Shown piece after piece: positions 6,611 through 13,028 of a stretch of 13,191 nucleotides of DNA. The position numbers were made by a program, and so were the translations under genes. Where the stretch lies: the NCBI GenBank assembly GCA_046261875.1, contig JBHENW010000100.1, forward strand, positions 1 through 13,191, read 5' to 3'. Origin of the DNA: JBHENW01 sp046261875. GTDB lineage: Bacteria > Acidobacteriota > Thermoanaerobaculia > UBA5066 > Gp7-AA6. Numbering within the stretch: the first letter of the stretch is position 1; each line of letters opens with the position of its first letter. The notes beneath the pieces were generated by a model. The model saw only the letters and a program-made list of their open reading frames with translations. It had not been told where the DNA came from and did no database searches.

Positions 6611-6861
6611 GGCGTCCGCGACTGGTAGCCGATTTCGATCTCCTCGAGCATCTTCTCGATCGGAGGGGCCGGGAATCGATGCCGCGTTGCTTCGCGGATC
6701 GCGTCAATTTTTCTCGCCCGGCTGGAGGTCGGGATTTCGCGGCGTGCGGCGCGAAGCGTCTGACGCACCCACTCCGCCACGGTGAGGCGGCGCGACCGCG
6801 CCACCCTGCGGATCTCCCGAAACTCTTCCTCTTCGAGAAGAACCTGCAGCCTCTTACTCAT
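6607..6861 (-). CDS. vapB: ribbon-helix-helix antitoxin, VapB-like
   Basis: This 84-aa protein begins MSKRLQVLLEEEEFREIRRVA, a short beta strand followed by a helix, then SRRLTVAEWVRQTLRAARRE, the second helix of a CopG/MetJ-type ribbon-helix-helix DNA-binding domain. The C-terminal part (about 48-84, with IEKMLEEIEIGYQ) would bind and block the toxin. Antitoxins of this sort also repress their own operon as toxin complexes. The gene ends in a 4-nt overlap with vapC, as is normal for toxin-antitoxin pairs. The ATG sits inside an inverted repeat and 6 nt after a strong -10 box, so its mRNA is probably leaderless. No ribosome binding site is visible. Confidence 0.85.
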   Translation of the reverse strand: MSKRLQVLLEEEEFREIRRVARSRRLTVAEWVRQTLRAARREIPTSSRARKIDAIREATRHRFPAPPIEKMLEEIEIGYQSRTP

Positions 6862-6896
6862 ACTGTGAGTATAAAAGACTTCTAATTATGAGTCAA
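6855..6896 (-). promoter_or_regulatory. vapBC promoter with overlapping operator-like repeat
   Basis: On the minus strand TTGACT (6896-6891), a 17-nt spacer and TATACT (6873-6868) form a near-consensus promoter in AT-rich sequence unlike its surroundings. The ATG follows the -10 by 6 nt. An inverted repeat, TACTCA-5 nt-TGAGTA (6855-6871), covers the end of the -10 and the start codon, and another ACTCA lies at the -35. This is a plausible RHH operator for autorepression. The -35 begins 1 nt after the stop of the upstream acetyltransferase. Confidence 0.75.
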
Positions 6897-6897
6897 A

Positions 6898-7446
6898 TCA
6901 GGCCTGCCGTATTTCCGGCCACTCTTGCTGCCCGATCGCGAAGACCTGCTCGATGCACCGAGCGTTCTTGAACCAGGTCCACCGCGCGAGCTGCTTCTCT
7001 TCCAGCAGGCCGACACGACGGAGCAGCCGGATCGCGGCCTCGTTTCGAGCGTCCACGATCGCCTGGATCCGCTGCATTCCGAGCTCGCGGAACGCGTAGC
7101 GGATCACTTCGCGGACCGCCTCCGCCCCGAAGCCCCGTCCCTGACCTTCGCGGCTCAAGGTGAAGCCGATCTCGGCGACGCCATCGTCACCGACGTGCAA
7201 GCCGCAATCGCCGACCAGACGGCGATCAGGCGGGACCGTGATCGCAAACTGGAACCAGAGGCCGGGCTGCCCGGGCGCGGATCGCGACTGGGCCTCGATG
7301 AAGGCCTCTCCGTCGGCCTCCGTGAAGCTCTCCCAGCTTTGATATCGAGCCACCTCGGGGTCGTTCCGGTAGGCGAGCAGCGCGGGGAGGTCGGCGCGCT
7401 CGAAGCGCCGAAGGCGGAGACGCGGGGTATCGAGGTGGTCGAACAC
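6898..7446 (-). CDS. GNAT N-acetyltransferase, RimJ/RimL-like
   Basis: This 182-aa protein fits the Acetyltransf_3 group of acetyl-CoA-dependent acetyltransferases. It opens with LDTPRLRLRRFERADLPALL, the usual first strand and helix, and has the acetyl-CoA pyrophosphate loop QGRGFGAEA at about 102-110. The IQAIVDARNEAAIRLLRRVG block (about 132-151) matches motif B. Such enzymes acetylate protein N-termini, antibiotics or small amines, and the substrate is not evident. The GTG start at 7446 has GAGAGG about 6 nt upstream and lies 27 nt after the aminotransferase stop, so it probably ends the rocA operon. It is not in the configuration of GNAT-type toxins, which are paired directly with an upstream RHH gene. 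Confidence 0.86.
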   Translation of the reverse strand: MFDHLDTPRLRLRRFERADLPALLAYRNDPEVARYQSWESFTEADGEAFIEAQSRSAPGQPGLWFQFAITVPPDRRLVGDCGLHVGDDGVAEIGFTLSREGQGRGFGAEAVREVIRYAFRELGMQRIQAIVDARNEAAIRLLRRVGLLEEKQLARWTWFKNARCIEQVFAIGQQEWPEIRQA

Positions 7447-7473
7447 GCCGCGCCTCTCTGCGGTCCCGGGCGG

Positions 7474-8661
7474 TCAGGACCGCGGGGCGCCCGCGAAGGA
7501 CCGCAGGGCGTTCACGCCCCCTTCGATCATGGATTCCGCGACCGAAAACGAAAACCGCAGGTGCCCTTCGCCTTCGGGGCCGAAGACGAGGCCCGGCACG
7601 GTCGCGACGCGCGCCTCTTCCAGCAGGATCCGGGCCGCGTTGCGGGAGTCCGTTCCGAGCCCCTCTGGTATCCGCGGGAAGAGGTAGAGGGCCGCGCGCG
7701 GCGGATCCACGGGGAAGCCCGCCTCGCGAAGCCCGGCGACGAGCGCGTCGCGCCGGCGGCGATAACCGTCCTTCGCCGCCGCGAGGAACTGATCGCCCAT
7801 GCCGAGCGCGGCGAGCATTGCCCATTGCGTCGGAGTCGAGACGCCGTTGATCGAGTAGAGCACTGCGGTCTTCATCGCGGCGCGGTAGCGCTGGGGCACG
7901 ATGACGTACCCCGCGCGCCACCCGGTCATCGAGTACGTCTTCGAGAGGGTGAAGACCGAGATGGTCCGGTCGGCCATCCCGGGGAGTGACGCGGGGGAGA
8001 CGTGGCTTTCTCCCTCGTAGATCAGGTCCTCGTACGCTTCGTCCGAGATGACGGCCAGGCCGCGCTCCCGCGCGAAGGCGGAGACCTCCGCGATTTCGGC
8101 CCGGGAGAAGACCTCTCCGGTCGGGTTGGTTGGCGAGTTCCAGTAGAGGACCTTGGTCTTTCCGGTGGCGCGTTTCGCCAGCGCCGCCGTCATGCCGGCG
8201 GCGCGCGCCTCCGGCGTCGGCACGCGCACGGGAACGGCGCGGTGGTACTCGATGACGTCCACGATGGGCGTCCAGTACGGGGAGAAGAGGAGGACCTCGT
8301 CGCCGGGATCGAGCAGCGTCGCGAAGGCCGCGAAGAGGCCGTGCATACCGCCGTTGACGACGATCGGGCTGTCCTCGTCGGCCGAGATGCCGTTGCTCGA
8401 CCGGACCTTTCGAACGATCGCCTCGCGCAGCTCCGGGAGCCCCGAGGAGGGGGCGTACCGCGTCTGGTCGCGAGCGAGCGCGTCCCGCATCCCGTCCTTG
8501 ATCGGATCGGGCGTCGGCATGTAGGGCTCGCCCCCCTCGAACCGCCAGACCTTGTGGCCGGCGGCGAGCAGGTCGAGGACGCGGTTGCGGACGACGACGA
8601 TCTCGGAGAACCCGACCGAGTCGAAGCGGCGCGAGGGCGCCGGGAAGGCACCGTCGCGCAA
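7474..8661 (-). CDS. PLP-dependent aminotransferase, aspartate/alanine type
   Basis: This 395-aa class I/II aminotransferase carries the N-terminal FEGGEPYMPTPDPI motif (41-54) typical of the Igamma aspartate aminotransferase-like group. PLP residues are N179 in PTNPTG, D207 and Y210 in VISDEAYEDL, K241 in FTLSKTYSMTGWRAGYV, and R369 in LRFSFSVAES. The partner amino acids are probably dicarboxylic or hydrophobic amino acids with 2-oxoglutarate, but this cannot be settled from sequence. The TTG start at 8661 is only 2 nt after the stop of the small PLDc_N gene, so translation is likely coupled; no other early start is convincing. Being downstream of rocA, it could use the glutamate that rocA makes. 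It differs clearly from the aminotransferase at 3906. Confidence 0.9.
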   Translation of the reverse strand: MRDGAFPAPSRRFDSVGFSEIVVVRNRVLDLLAAGHKVWRFEGGEPYMPTPDPIKDGMRDALARDQTRYAPSSGLPELREAIVRKVRSSNGISADEDSPIVVNGGMHGLFAAFATLLDPGDEVLLFSPYWTPIVDVIEYHRAVPVRVPTPEARAAGMTAALAKRATGKTKVLYWNSPTNPTGEVFSRAEIAEVSAFARERGLAVISDEAYEDLIYEGESHVSPASLPGMADRTISVFTLSKTYSMTGWRAGYVIVPQRYRAAMKTAVLYSINGVSTPTQWAMLAALGMGDQFLAAAKDGYRRRRDALVAGLREAGFPVDPPRAALYLFPRIPEGLGTDSRNAARILLEEARVATVPGLVFGPEGEGHLRFSFSVAESMIEGGVNALRSFAGAPRS

Positions 8662-8663
8662 GG

Positions 8664-8843
8664 TCAGAGGGCCTTGCGGCGGCCGGGTCCCATCAGGAAG
8701 TAGAGGATCATTCCCAAGACCGGCAGGAGGATGATCAGGATGATCCAGAGCAGCTTCGTCCCGCTGTCGGCCGTGCTCTTCAGGACCGAGGCGATCGCGA
8801 TGATGTCGAGGACCAGGATGACGAGCCCGAGAAGGCTGAACAT
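8664..8843 (-). CDS. small PLDc_N-domain membrane protein
   Basis: A 59-aa frame starts at ATG 8843, with GGAGG 4 nt upstream, a strong ribosome binding site for this window. The sequence has a first hydrophobic helix (about residues 2-20, FSLLGLVILVLDIIAIASVL), a short polar linker, then WIILIILLPVLGMILYFLMG and a basic tail GRRKAL. This is the two-helix pattern of the PLDc_N domain, the membrane anchor preceding phospholipase D/cardiolipin synthase domains. Here it stands alone with no catalytic domain. It lies 28 nt after rocA and 2 nt before the aminotransferase, so it is co-transcribed with both. Its function is unknown; a membrane or envelope role is only a guess. Confidence 0.82.
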   Translation of the reverse strand: MFSLLGLVILVLDIIAIASVLKSTADSGTKLLWIILIILLPVLGMILYFLMGPGRRKAL

Positions 8844-8871
8844 TCCGCCTCCGATCGCTCAGGCCTCGATC

Positions 8872-10440
8872 TTACGAGAATTTCTCGGAGATCGACTTCG
8901 CCTGAAGGAACAGATTCAAGTAATCGCGGCCTCCCGCTTTTGAGTCCGTGCCCGACATGTTGAAACCGCCGAAGGGGTGCACGCCGACGAGCGCGCCGGT
9001 GCACTTGCGGTTCAGGTAGAGATTCCCGACGAAGAGCTCCCGTTTCCCGCGCTCGAGCCGTTCGCGGTCCTTCGAGTAGAGGGAGCCGGTCAGGCCGTAC
9101 TCGGAGTCGTTGGCGACCGCGATCCCCTCGTCGAAGTCCTTGACCTTGATGACCGCGAGGACCGGCCCGAAGATCTCTTCCCGCGCGAGACGGTCTTTCG
9201 GCTCGATGTCATCGACGATCGTCGGCATCACGAAGAAGCCGTCGCCCGGTCCGGGCTCGCCTCCGAGGACGACCTTGCCTTCCTTTCGCCCGACGTCCAC
9301 GTACTCGAGGATCTTCTTCTGCGCCTTTTCGTTGATGACGGCGCCGACCTGCACGTCGGGGTCGCGCACGTCGCCGACCCGCAGCCCCTTGGCCTTTTCG
9401 ATGATCTTCGGCATCAGCTCCCCGTGGACCTTCTCGTGGACGATCAGCCGCGAGCAGGCCGAGCACTTCTGCCCCTGGAAGCCGAATGCGGCGGCGACGA
9501 CGCCGGCGGCCACCTGGTCGAGGTCCGCGGTCTCATCCACGAGGATGAAGTCCTTGCCCCCCATTTCGAGAACCGCCCGCTTGATCCAGAGCTGGCCCGG
9601 CGGGACTTTGCCGGCTTTCTCGCTGATCTGGAGGCCGACGTCGCGCGAGCCGGTGAAGGCGATCATCCGGGTCTTCGGGTGCTCGACGATCGCGTTGCCG
9701 ACCGTGGAGCCGCCTCCGGTCACGAAGTTCAGGACGCCCGGCGGCACGCCCGCTTCCTCGGCCGCTTCCATGAACATGTTCGCGATGGCGGGCGCGTCGG
9801 AGGAGGGCTTCAGCACGACGGTATTGCCCGTGACGAGCGCGGCCGTCGTCATCCCGGTGAGGATCGCGAGCGGGAAGTTCCACGGGGGGATGACCGCGGC
9901 GACGCCGAGGGGTATGTACTCGAGCTGATTCTTTTCGCCCGGATACGGCGTGAGCGGCTGCGGCTGCGACAGCCGCTCCATCTCGCGGGCGTAGAACTCG
10001 GCGAAGTCGATGGCCTCGGCCGTGTCTCCGTCCGCTTCCGGCCAGGACTTGGACTCTTCCAGGACCATCATGGCGGAGAACTCGTGTTTGCGCTTCCGGA
10101 GGATCGCCGCGATCCGCAGCAGCAGCTCCCACCGCTCGCGGGGGCTCGTGCGGCTCCAGCCGGGGAAGGCCCGGGCGGCGGCTTCGACGGCGCGCTCGCC
10201 GTCGGCGCGCGTGCCCTCGGGGAAGACGCCGATGACCTGCGACTTGCGCGCCGGATTGACGGACTCGAACGTTTTCTCCGCACCGATCTTCTCTCCGCCG
10301 ATCCGGTTGGATCCGCGGAAGGGAAGGCGCGACTCGACCTTCGCCAGCGCCTCGGAAAAGGCCTTGCGGTTTGCGGGGACCGAGAAATCCGTCAGCGGCT
10401 CGTTGCGGAACTCGGGAAGCACGGCGCGCGAATCTATCAA
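8872..10440 (-). CDS. rocA: L-glutamate gamma-semialdehyde (P5C) dehydrogenase
   Basis: This 522-aa aldehyde dehydrogenase oxidises glutamate semialdehyde (from delta-1-pyrroline-5-carboxylate) to glutamate with NAD+, the last step of proline and arginine breakdown. The N-terminal EFRNEPLTDFSVPANRKAF is typical of RocA-type monofunctional enzymes (about 515 aa). Seen motifs: N188 in PPWNFP, AFTGSRDVG (261-269), general base E292 in VLEMGGKD, and nucleophile C326 in GFQGQKCSACSR. The start at TTG 10440 has AGGAG 15 nt upstream. A GTG at 10422 (removing six residues) fits the family N-terminus equally well and has TAGATT 8 nt before it. No proline dehydrogenase (putA/fadM) is nearby. It heads a minus-strand operon with the PLDc_N gene and an aminotransferase. 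Confidence 0.93.
   Translation of the reverse strand: MIDSRAVLPEFRNEPLTDFSVPANRKAFSEALAKVESRLPFRGSNRIGGEKIGAEKTFESVNPARKSQVIGVFPEGTRADGERAVEAAARAFPGWSRTSPRERWELLLRIAAILRKRKHEFSAMMVLEESKSWPEADGDTAEAIDFAEFYAREMERLSQPQPLTPYPGEKNQLEYIPLGVAAVIPPWNFPLAILTGMTTAALVTGNTVVLKPSSDAPAIANMFMEAAEEAGVPPGVLNFVTGGGSTVGNAIVEHPKTRMIAFTGSRDVGLQISEKAGKVPPGQLWIKRAVLEMGGKDFILVDETADLDQVAAGVVAAAFGFQGQKCSACSRLIVHEKVHGELMPKIIEKAKGLRVGDVRDPDVQVGAVINEKAQKKILEYVDVGRKEGKVVLGGEPGPGDGFFVMPTIVDDIEPKDRLAREEIFGPVLAVIKVKDFDEGIAVANDSEYGLTGSLYSKDRERLERGKRELFVGNLYLNRKCTGALVGVHPFGGFNMSGTDSKAGGRDYLNLFLQAKSISEKFS
10431..10436 (-). promoter_or_regulatory. possible -10 box for rocA
   Basis: On the minus strand TAGATT ends 8 nt before the alternative rocA GTG at 10422. 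No convincing -35 is visible, and the whole gap to the divergent methyltransferase gene is only 23 nt, so the promoters of both genes must overlap coding sequence. Confidence 0.2.
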
Positions 10441-10463
10441 AGTAGTCGTGAAAAACTCCTTCC

Positions 10464-11111
10464 GTGAATCTCAAAGGCGCGCCCCCCGAGAGCTTCGGAG
10501 CCGTCGCGGCGTGGCTGTACCGGACGATGGCCGAGCCGGCCGTCGCGCCGCTCCATCGCCGGATTGGAGCGGAGATTCCCATCGAGAGGGGGCGCCTGCT
10601 CGACATCGGATGCGGACCGGGCCGCCTCGACCGACTCCTCGCGGCGGCGCGCCCGGAGCTGGACGTCGTCGGCCTGGACCAGTCCGAGGCGATGATCCGC
10701 CAGGCGGAGCGCGGGCCGGCGCTGCCGAACCTGGAGTTTCAACTCGGAACCCTGACGAGCGCGGGCTTTCAGGAAGCCTTCGACTTCGCCGTCTCGATCC
10801 TGTCCTTTCACCACTGGGAGGAGCCCGAGGCGGAGCTCGAGGCGGCGCACCGGGCGCTCCGGCCGAGCGGACGTCTTTGGCTCTACGAGCCGAATCCGCA
10901 AGCGCCGGACGAGGAGATCCGTCTCGACCACGCGCCGCTCTGGGGTTTCCTCCGGCTTCCGCCGTCGTGGCATCGGTTTCTCTTCCGCGGCCACGGGTTC
11001 ACTTCGCGAGAGGCAGAAAATGTGGTGCGACCGGCCGTCGCGCGGACGCCGTTCCAGGAGATGAGCGTCTCCGCCCGGGGCTCGACGCTGCGATTCGAGC
11101 TCCGAAAATAG
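10464..11111 (+). CDS. class I SAM-dependent methyltransferase
   Basis: This 215-aa protein shows the Rossmann-fold methyltransferase motifs: motif I LLDIGCGPGR (45-54) binding SAM, an acidic residue after strand 2 at D72 in VVGLDQSEAMI, and motif III/post regions SILSFHHWEEP (111-121) and LRPSGRLWLYEP (132-142). The pattern is of the Methyltransf_11/UbiE-like group. The C-terminal part (about 150-190) is aromatic and arginine-rich and probably forms the substrate cap. The substrate cannot be read. The GTG start at 10464 lacks a ribosome binding site and is only 23 nt from the divergent rocA start. The gene ends 13 nt before the MoeB-like gene, so an operon is likely. Confidence 0.85.
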   Translation: MNLKGAPPESFGAVAAWLYRTMAEPAVAPLHRRIGAEIPIERGRLLDIGCGPGRLDRLLAAARPELDVVGLDQSEAMIRQAERGPALPNLEFQLGTLTSAGFQEAFDFAVSILSFHHWEEPEAELEAAHRALRPSGRLWLYEPNPQAPDEEIRLDHAPLWGFLRLPPSWHRFLFRGHGFTSREAENVVRPAVARTPFQEMSVSARGSTLRFELRK

Positions 11112-11114
11112 AAT
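11109..11114 (+). promoter_or_regulatory. possible -10 box for the MoeB-like gene
   Basis: TAGAAT, which includes the stop codon of the methyltransferase, lies 10 nt before the ATG at 11125 and is preceded by AAAA. No -35 match is seen at 16-18 nt. The gene may instead be read from an upstream operon promoter. Confidence 0.2.
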
Positions 11115-11124
11115 CCTGTCCGTC

Positions 11125-12279
11125 ATGTCCACTCCGGTGCGGCCGGCCGAGCTCTCCTCCGAGGAGCTGCGTCGATACGCGCGGCACCTCGTCCTGCCTC
11201 ATGTCGGCCTCGCGGGGCAGGAAAAGCTCAAGAGGGCGCGCGTGCTGGTCGTCGGAGCCGGCGGACTGGGGTCCCCCCTGGCGATGTATCTCGCGGCCGC
11301 GGGCGTGGGTACCCTCGGCCTCGCGGACTGCGACCCGGTCGAGGAGTCCAACCTGCACCGGCAGGTCCTCTACGGGACGTCGGACGTCGGTCGTCCTAAG
11401 ACGGAGGCGGCCGCGCAGCGGCTGAAGGAAACGAATCCCCACGTCGCCATCGAGACTTTCCCGGAACGGCTCTCCTCGGCCAACGCGCTGGAGATCGTGA
11501 AGTCCTTCGACGTCGTGGCCGACGGCACGGACAACTTCCCGACGCGATATCTCGTCAACGACGCGTGCGTTCTGGCCGGCAAGCCGAACGTGTACGCCTC
11601 GGTGCTGCGCTTCGAGGGCCAGGCCTCGGTCTTCTGGGCGGAAAAGGGTCCGTGTTACCGGTGTCTTCATCCCTCGCCGCCGCCTCCGGGAGCGGTTCCC
11701 TCGTGCGAGGAGGGGGGCGTCCTCGGGGTCCTGCCCGGGCTGCTCGGACTCATCCAGGCGACCGAGACGATCAAGCTGCTGCTGGGAGAAGGCGAGACGC
11801 TCATCGGCCGGCTGCTCATGCTCGACGCCCTGACGATGCGCTTTCAGGAGATCGCGCTCCGCAAAGACGAACGCTGCGCCGTCTGCGGCCCCAACCCGTC
11901 GGTCAAGGCGCTGATCGACTACGAGTCCTTCTGCGGTAATCTCGGAGCCGTGCGGCAGGGCGTCCCGGAGATCACCGTGGAAGAGCTCAAGGCCCTGCGC
12001 GACCGCGGCGAATCCGTCGTCCTCCTCGACGTGCGGGAACCGCACGAGGTCGCGATCTCCGATCTCCCTGGATCCGTCAAGATCCCGCTCGGCAGGCTGC
12101 CGCAGAGTCTCGACCGGCTCTCCAGAGAGGATGCGATCGTCGTGTACTGCCGCGTCGGCGGACGCAGCGCGCAGGCCGTCGAGTATCTGCGGCAGATGGG
12201 TTACGGGCAGGCGCGCAATCTCGCCGGAGGAATCAATCGCTGGGCGGACCGGATCGACCCCACGATGGCGAAGTACTAG
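11125..12279 (+). CDS. moeZ: MoeB/ThiF-like adenylyltransferase-rhodanese fusion (MoeZ type)
   Basis: This 384-aa cytosolic protein joins an E1-like adenylation domain (about 1-270) to a C-terminal rhodanese domain (about 281-384). The first domain shows the ATP-binding GAGGLGS (44-50), NLHRQ (76-80), DGTDNFPTRY (133-142), zinc cysteines in CYRC (177-180) and CAVC (251-254), and C194 in VPSCEEGGVLG, probably the thioester-forming cysteine. The second domain has LLDVREPHE (300-308) and the active loop CRVGGRS with C342. Such proteins adenylate the C-terminal glycine of MoaD/ThiS-like carriers and pass sulfur onto it for molybdopterin, thiamin or thioacid-dependent cysteine synthesis. No carrier-protein gene is in the window, so the pathway is open. 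The small membrane protein follows after 8 nt. Confidence 0.9.
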   Translation: MSTPVRPAELSSEELRRYARHLVLPHVGLAGQEKLKRARVLVVGAGGLGSPLAMYLAAAGVGTLGLADCDPVEESNLHRQVLYGTSDVGRPKTEAAAQRLKETNPHVAIETFPERLSSANALEIVKSFDVVADGTDNFPTRYLVNDACVLAGKPNVYASVLRFEGQASVFWAEKGPCYRCLHPSPPPPGAVPSCEEGGVLGVLPGLLGLIQATETIKLLLGEGETLIGRLLMLDALTMRFQEIALRKDERCAVCGPNPSVKALIDYESFCGNLGAVRQGVPEITVEELKALRDRGESVVLLDVREPHEVAISDLPGSVKIPLGRLPQSLDRLSREDAIVVYCRVGGRSAQAVEYLRQMGYGQARNLAGGINRWADRIDPTMAKY

Positions 12280-12287
12280 GAGGCATC

Positions 12288-12509
12288 ATGCGCCGAATTG
12301 GAATCCTTCTGCTGGTCATCGGACTCGCGGTCTTCCTCATCGCAACGAGCCAGCGCAGCGGCTACGACACTCTGGAGGGTCAGATCAAGTCCGCGGTGTC
12401 GAGCGAAGAGCGCTCCAAGAAGTCCGCCTGGGATACCGCGCGGTGGCTGGGGGTGGGAGTCGGCGTGGTGGGATTGGTGCTCGTCCTGATGCCGGGAAAG
12501 AAAGCCTAG
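12288..12509 (+). CDS. small two-helix membrane protein of unknown function
   Basis: This 73-aa protein begins MRRIGILLLVIGLAVFLIAT, a positively charged start followed by one membrane helix (about 4-20). A polar linker follows (about 21-46, GYDTLEGQIKSAVSSEERSK), then WDTARWLGVGVGVVGLVLVL as a second helix (to about 67) and a basic MPGKKA end. The plan resembles DUF3185-like small membrane proteins, but I do not firmly recognise a family. AGGAGG at 12278-12283 is an ideal ribosome binding site 4 nt before the ATG, and it overlaps the stop codon of the MoeB-like gene, so the two are clearly coupled. It converges with the dehydratase gene, the stops sharing CTA within CTAG. Confidence 0.8.
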   Translation: MRRIGILLLVIGLAVFLIATSQRSGYDTLEGQIKSAVSSEERSKKSAWDTARWLGVGVGVVGLVLVLMPGKKA

Positions 12510-12874
12510 CCCGCCAGCTCTCCCGTCGCGCGCGGCTTTTCCAGCAACTGGTCCACCTTGGCCGCGAGGATGAAGTCGTTCTCGTGCAGCCCGCCGATCT
12601 TGTGAGTCCACAGCACGAGGTCCACCTTGTTCCAGTGGATGGCGATGTCCGGGTGGTGCTGCTCCTGCTCGGCGACGTCGGCGATCCGGTTGACGAATTC
12701 CATCGCCTTGCGGAAGTCCTCGAACTCGAAGCGCCGGGTCAGTCGCGTAGCGTTCTGTTCGAGCGTCCAATCCGGCACCGACGCCAGAATCCCTTCCGCC
12801 TGCGCCTTCGTCATCGGCGGGATTCCCCCGCGGCAGGGAACGCACGTCTTGCCGGCGAGCTCTCGGGATTCCAT
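12506..12874 (-). CDS. phhB: 4a-hydroxytetrahydrobiopterin (pterin-4a-carbinolamine) dehydratase
   Basis: This 122-aa protein is a PCD/DCoH-type enzyme that removes water from 4a-hydroxytetrahydropterin formed by aromatic amino acid hydroxylases, allowing cofactor recycling. The signature is complete: EQEQHHPDIAIHWNKV (69-84, His73 and His74 and Pro75), then LWTHKIGGL (88-96). An N-terminal CVPCRGG pair (11-17) precedes the fold, as in several bacterial PCDs. The ATG at 12874 keeps this N-terminus; an internal Met21 would lose it. No phenylalanine hydroxylase is in the window, so it may act elsewhere, for example in molybdopterin-related chemistry as proposed for other bacteria. TAGGAT lies 8 nt before the ATG, suggesting a very short or absent leader. 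Confidence 0.93.
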   Translation of the reverse strand: MESRELAGKTCVPCRGGIPPMTKAQAEGILASVPDWTLEQNATRLTRRFEFEDFRKAMEFVNRIADVAEQEQHHPDIAIHWNKVDLVLWTHKIGGLHENDFILAAKVDQLLEKPRATGELAG

Positions 12875-12882
12875 GGATCGGA

Positions 12883-12888
12883 ATCCTA
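12883..12888 (-). promoter_or_regulatory. possible -10 box for the PCD gene
   Basis: On the minus strand TAGGAT ends 8 nt before the ATG at 12874. A weak GTCAAA stands 17 nt further up, on the same bases as the -35 of the tRNA promoter on the other strand, so the two divergent promoters would overlap. Confidence 0.3.
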
Positions 12889-12906
12889 TCCGCGTCGCTC
12901 CCGGGT

Positions 12907-12935
12907 TTGACCGCGGGCCCCGGCTCCCCGATAAT
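12907..12935 (+). promoter_or_regulatory. tRNA-Gln promoter
   Basis: TTGACC (12907-12912), a 17-nt spacer and GATAAT (12930-12935) match the sigma70-type consensus at five of six positions each. The predicted start, near 12942, would leave a short 5' leader of about 12 nt before the tRNA. Confidence 0.75.
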
Positions 12936-12954
12936 CCGCCTCTCTCCGAACGAC

Positions 12955-13028
12955 TGGGAGGTCGTTCAATGGTAGGACAACTGGCTCTGGACCAGTGAAT
13001 CGGGGTTCGAGTCCCTGCCTCCCAGCCA
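12955..13028 (+). tRNA. tRNA-Gln (anticodon CTG)
   Basis: The sequence folds as a standard tRNA with a 7-bp acceptor stem, TGGGAGG (12955-12961) pairing with CCTCCCA (13018-13024), discriminator G and an encoded CCA (13026-13028). The anticodon arm is ACTGG-loop-CCAGT with loop CTCTGGA, so the anticodon is CTG, reading the glutamine codon CAG. The T arm contains GGTTCGAGTCC. The D loop holds AATGGTAGGACA, normal for bacterial tRNA-Gln. A strong promoter precedes it. Confidence 0.95.

Noticed and set aside
6607..7446. GNAT gene as part of a GNAT/RHH toxin-antitoxin pair
   Set aside because: The GNAT is upstream of the RHH gene, is RimJ/RimL-like, and the RHH gene overlaps a PIN toxin by 4 nt and has its own promoter, so the pair is VapBC.
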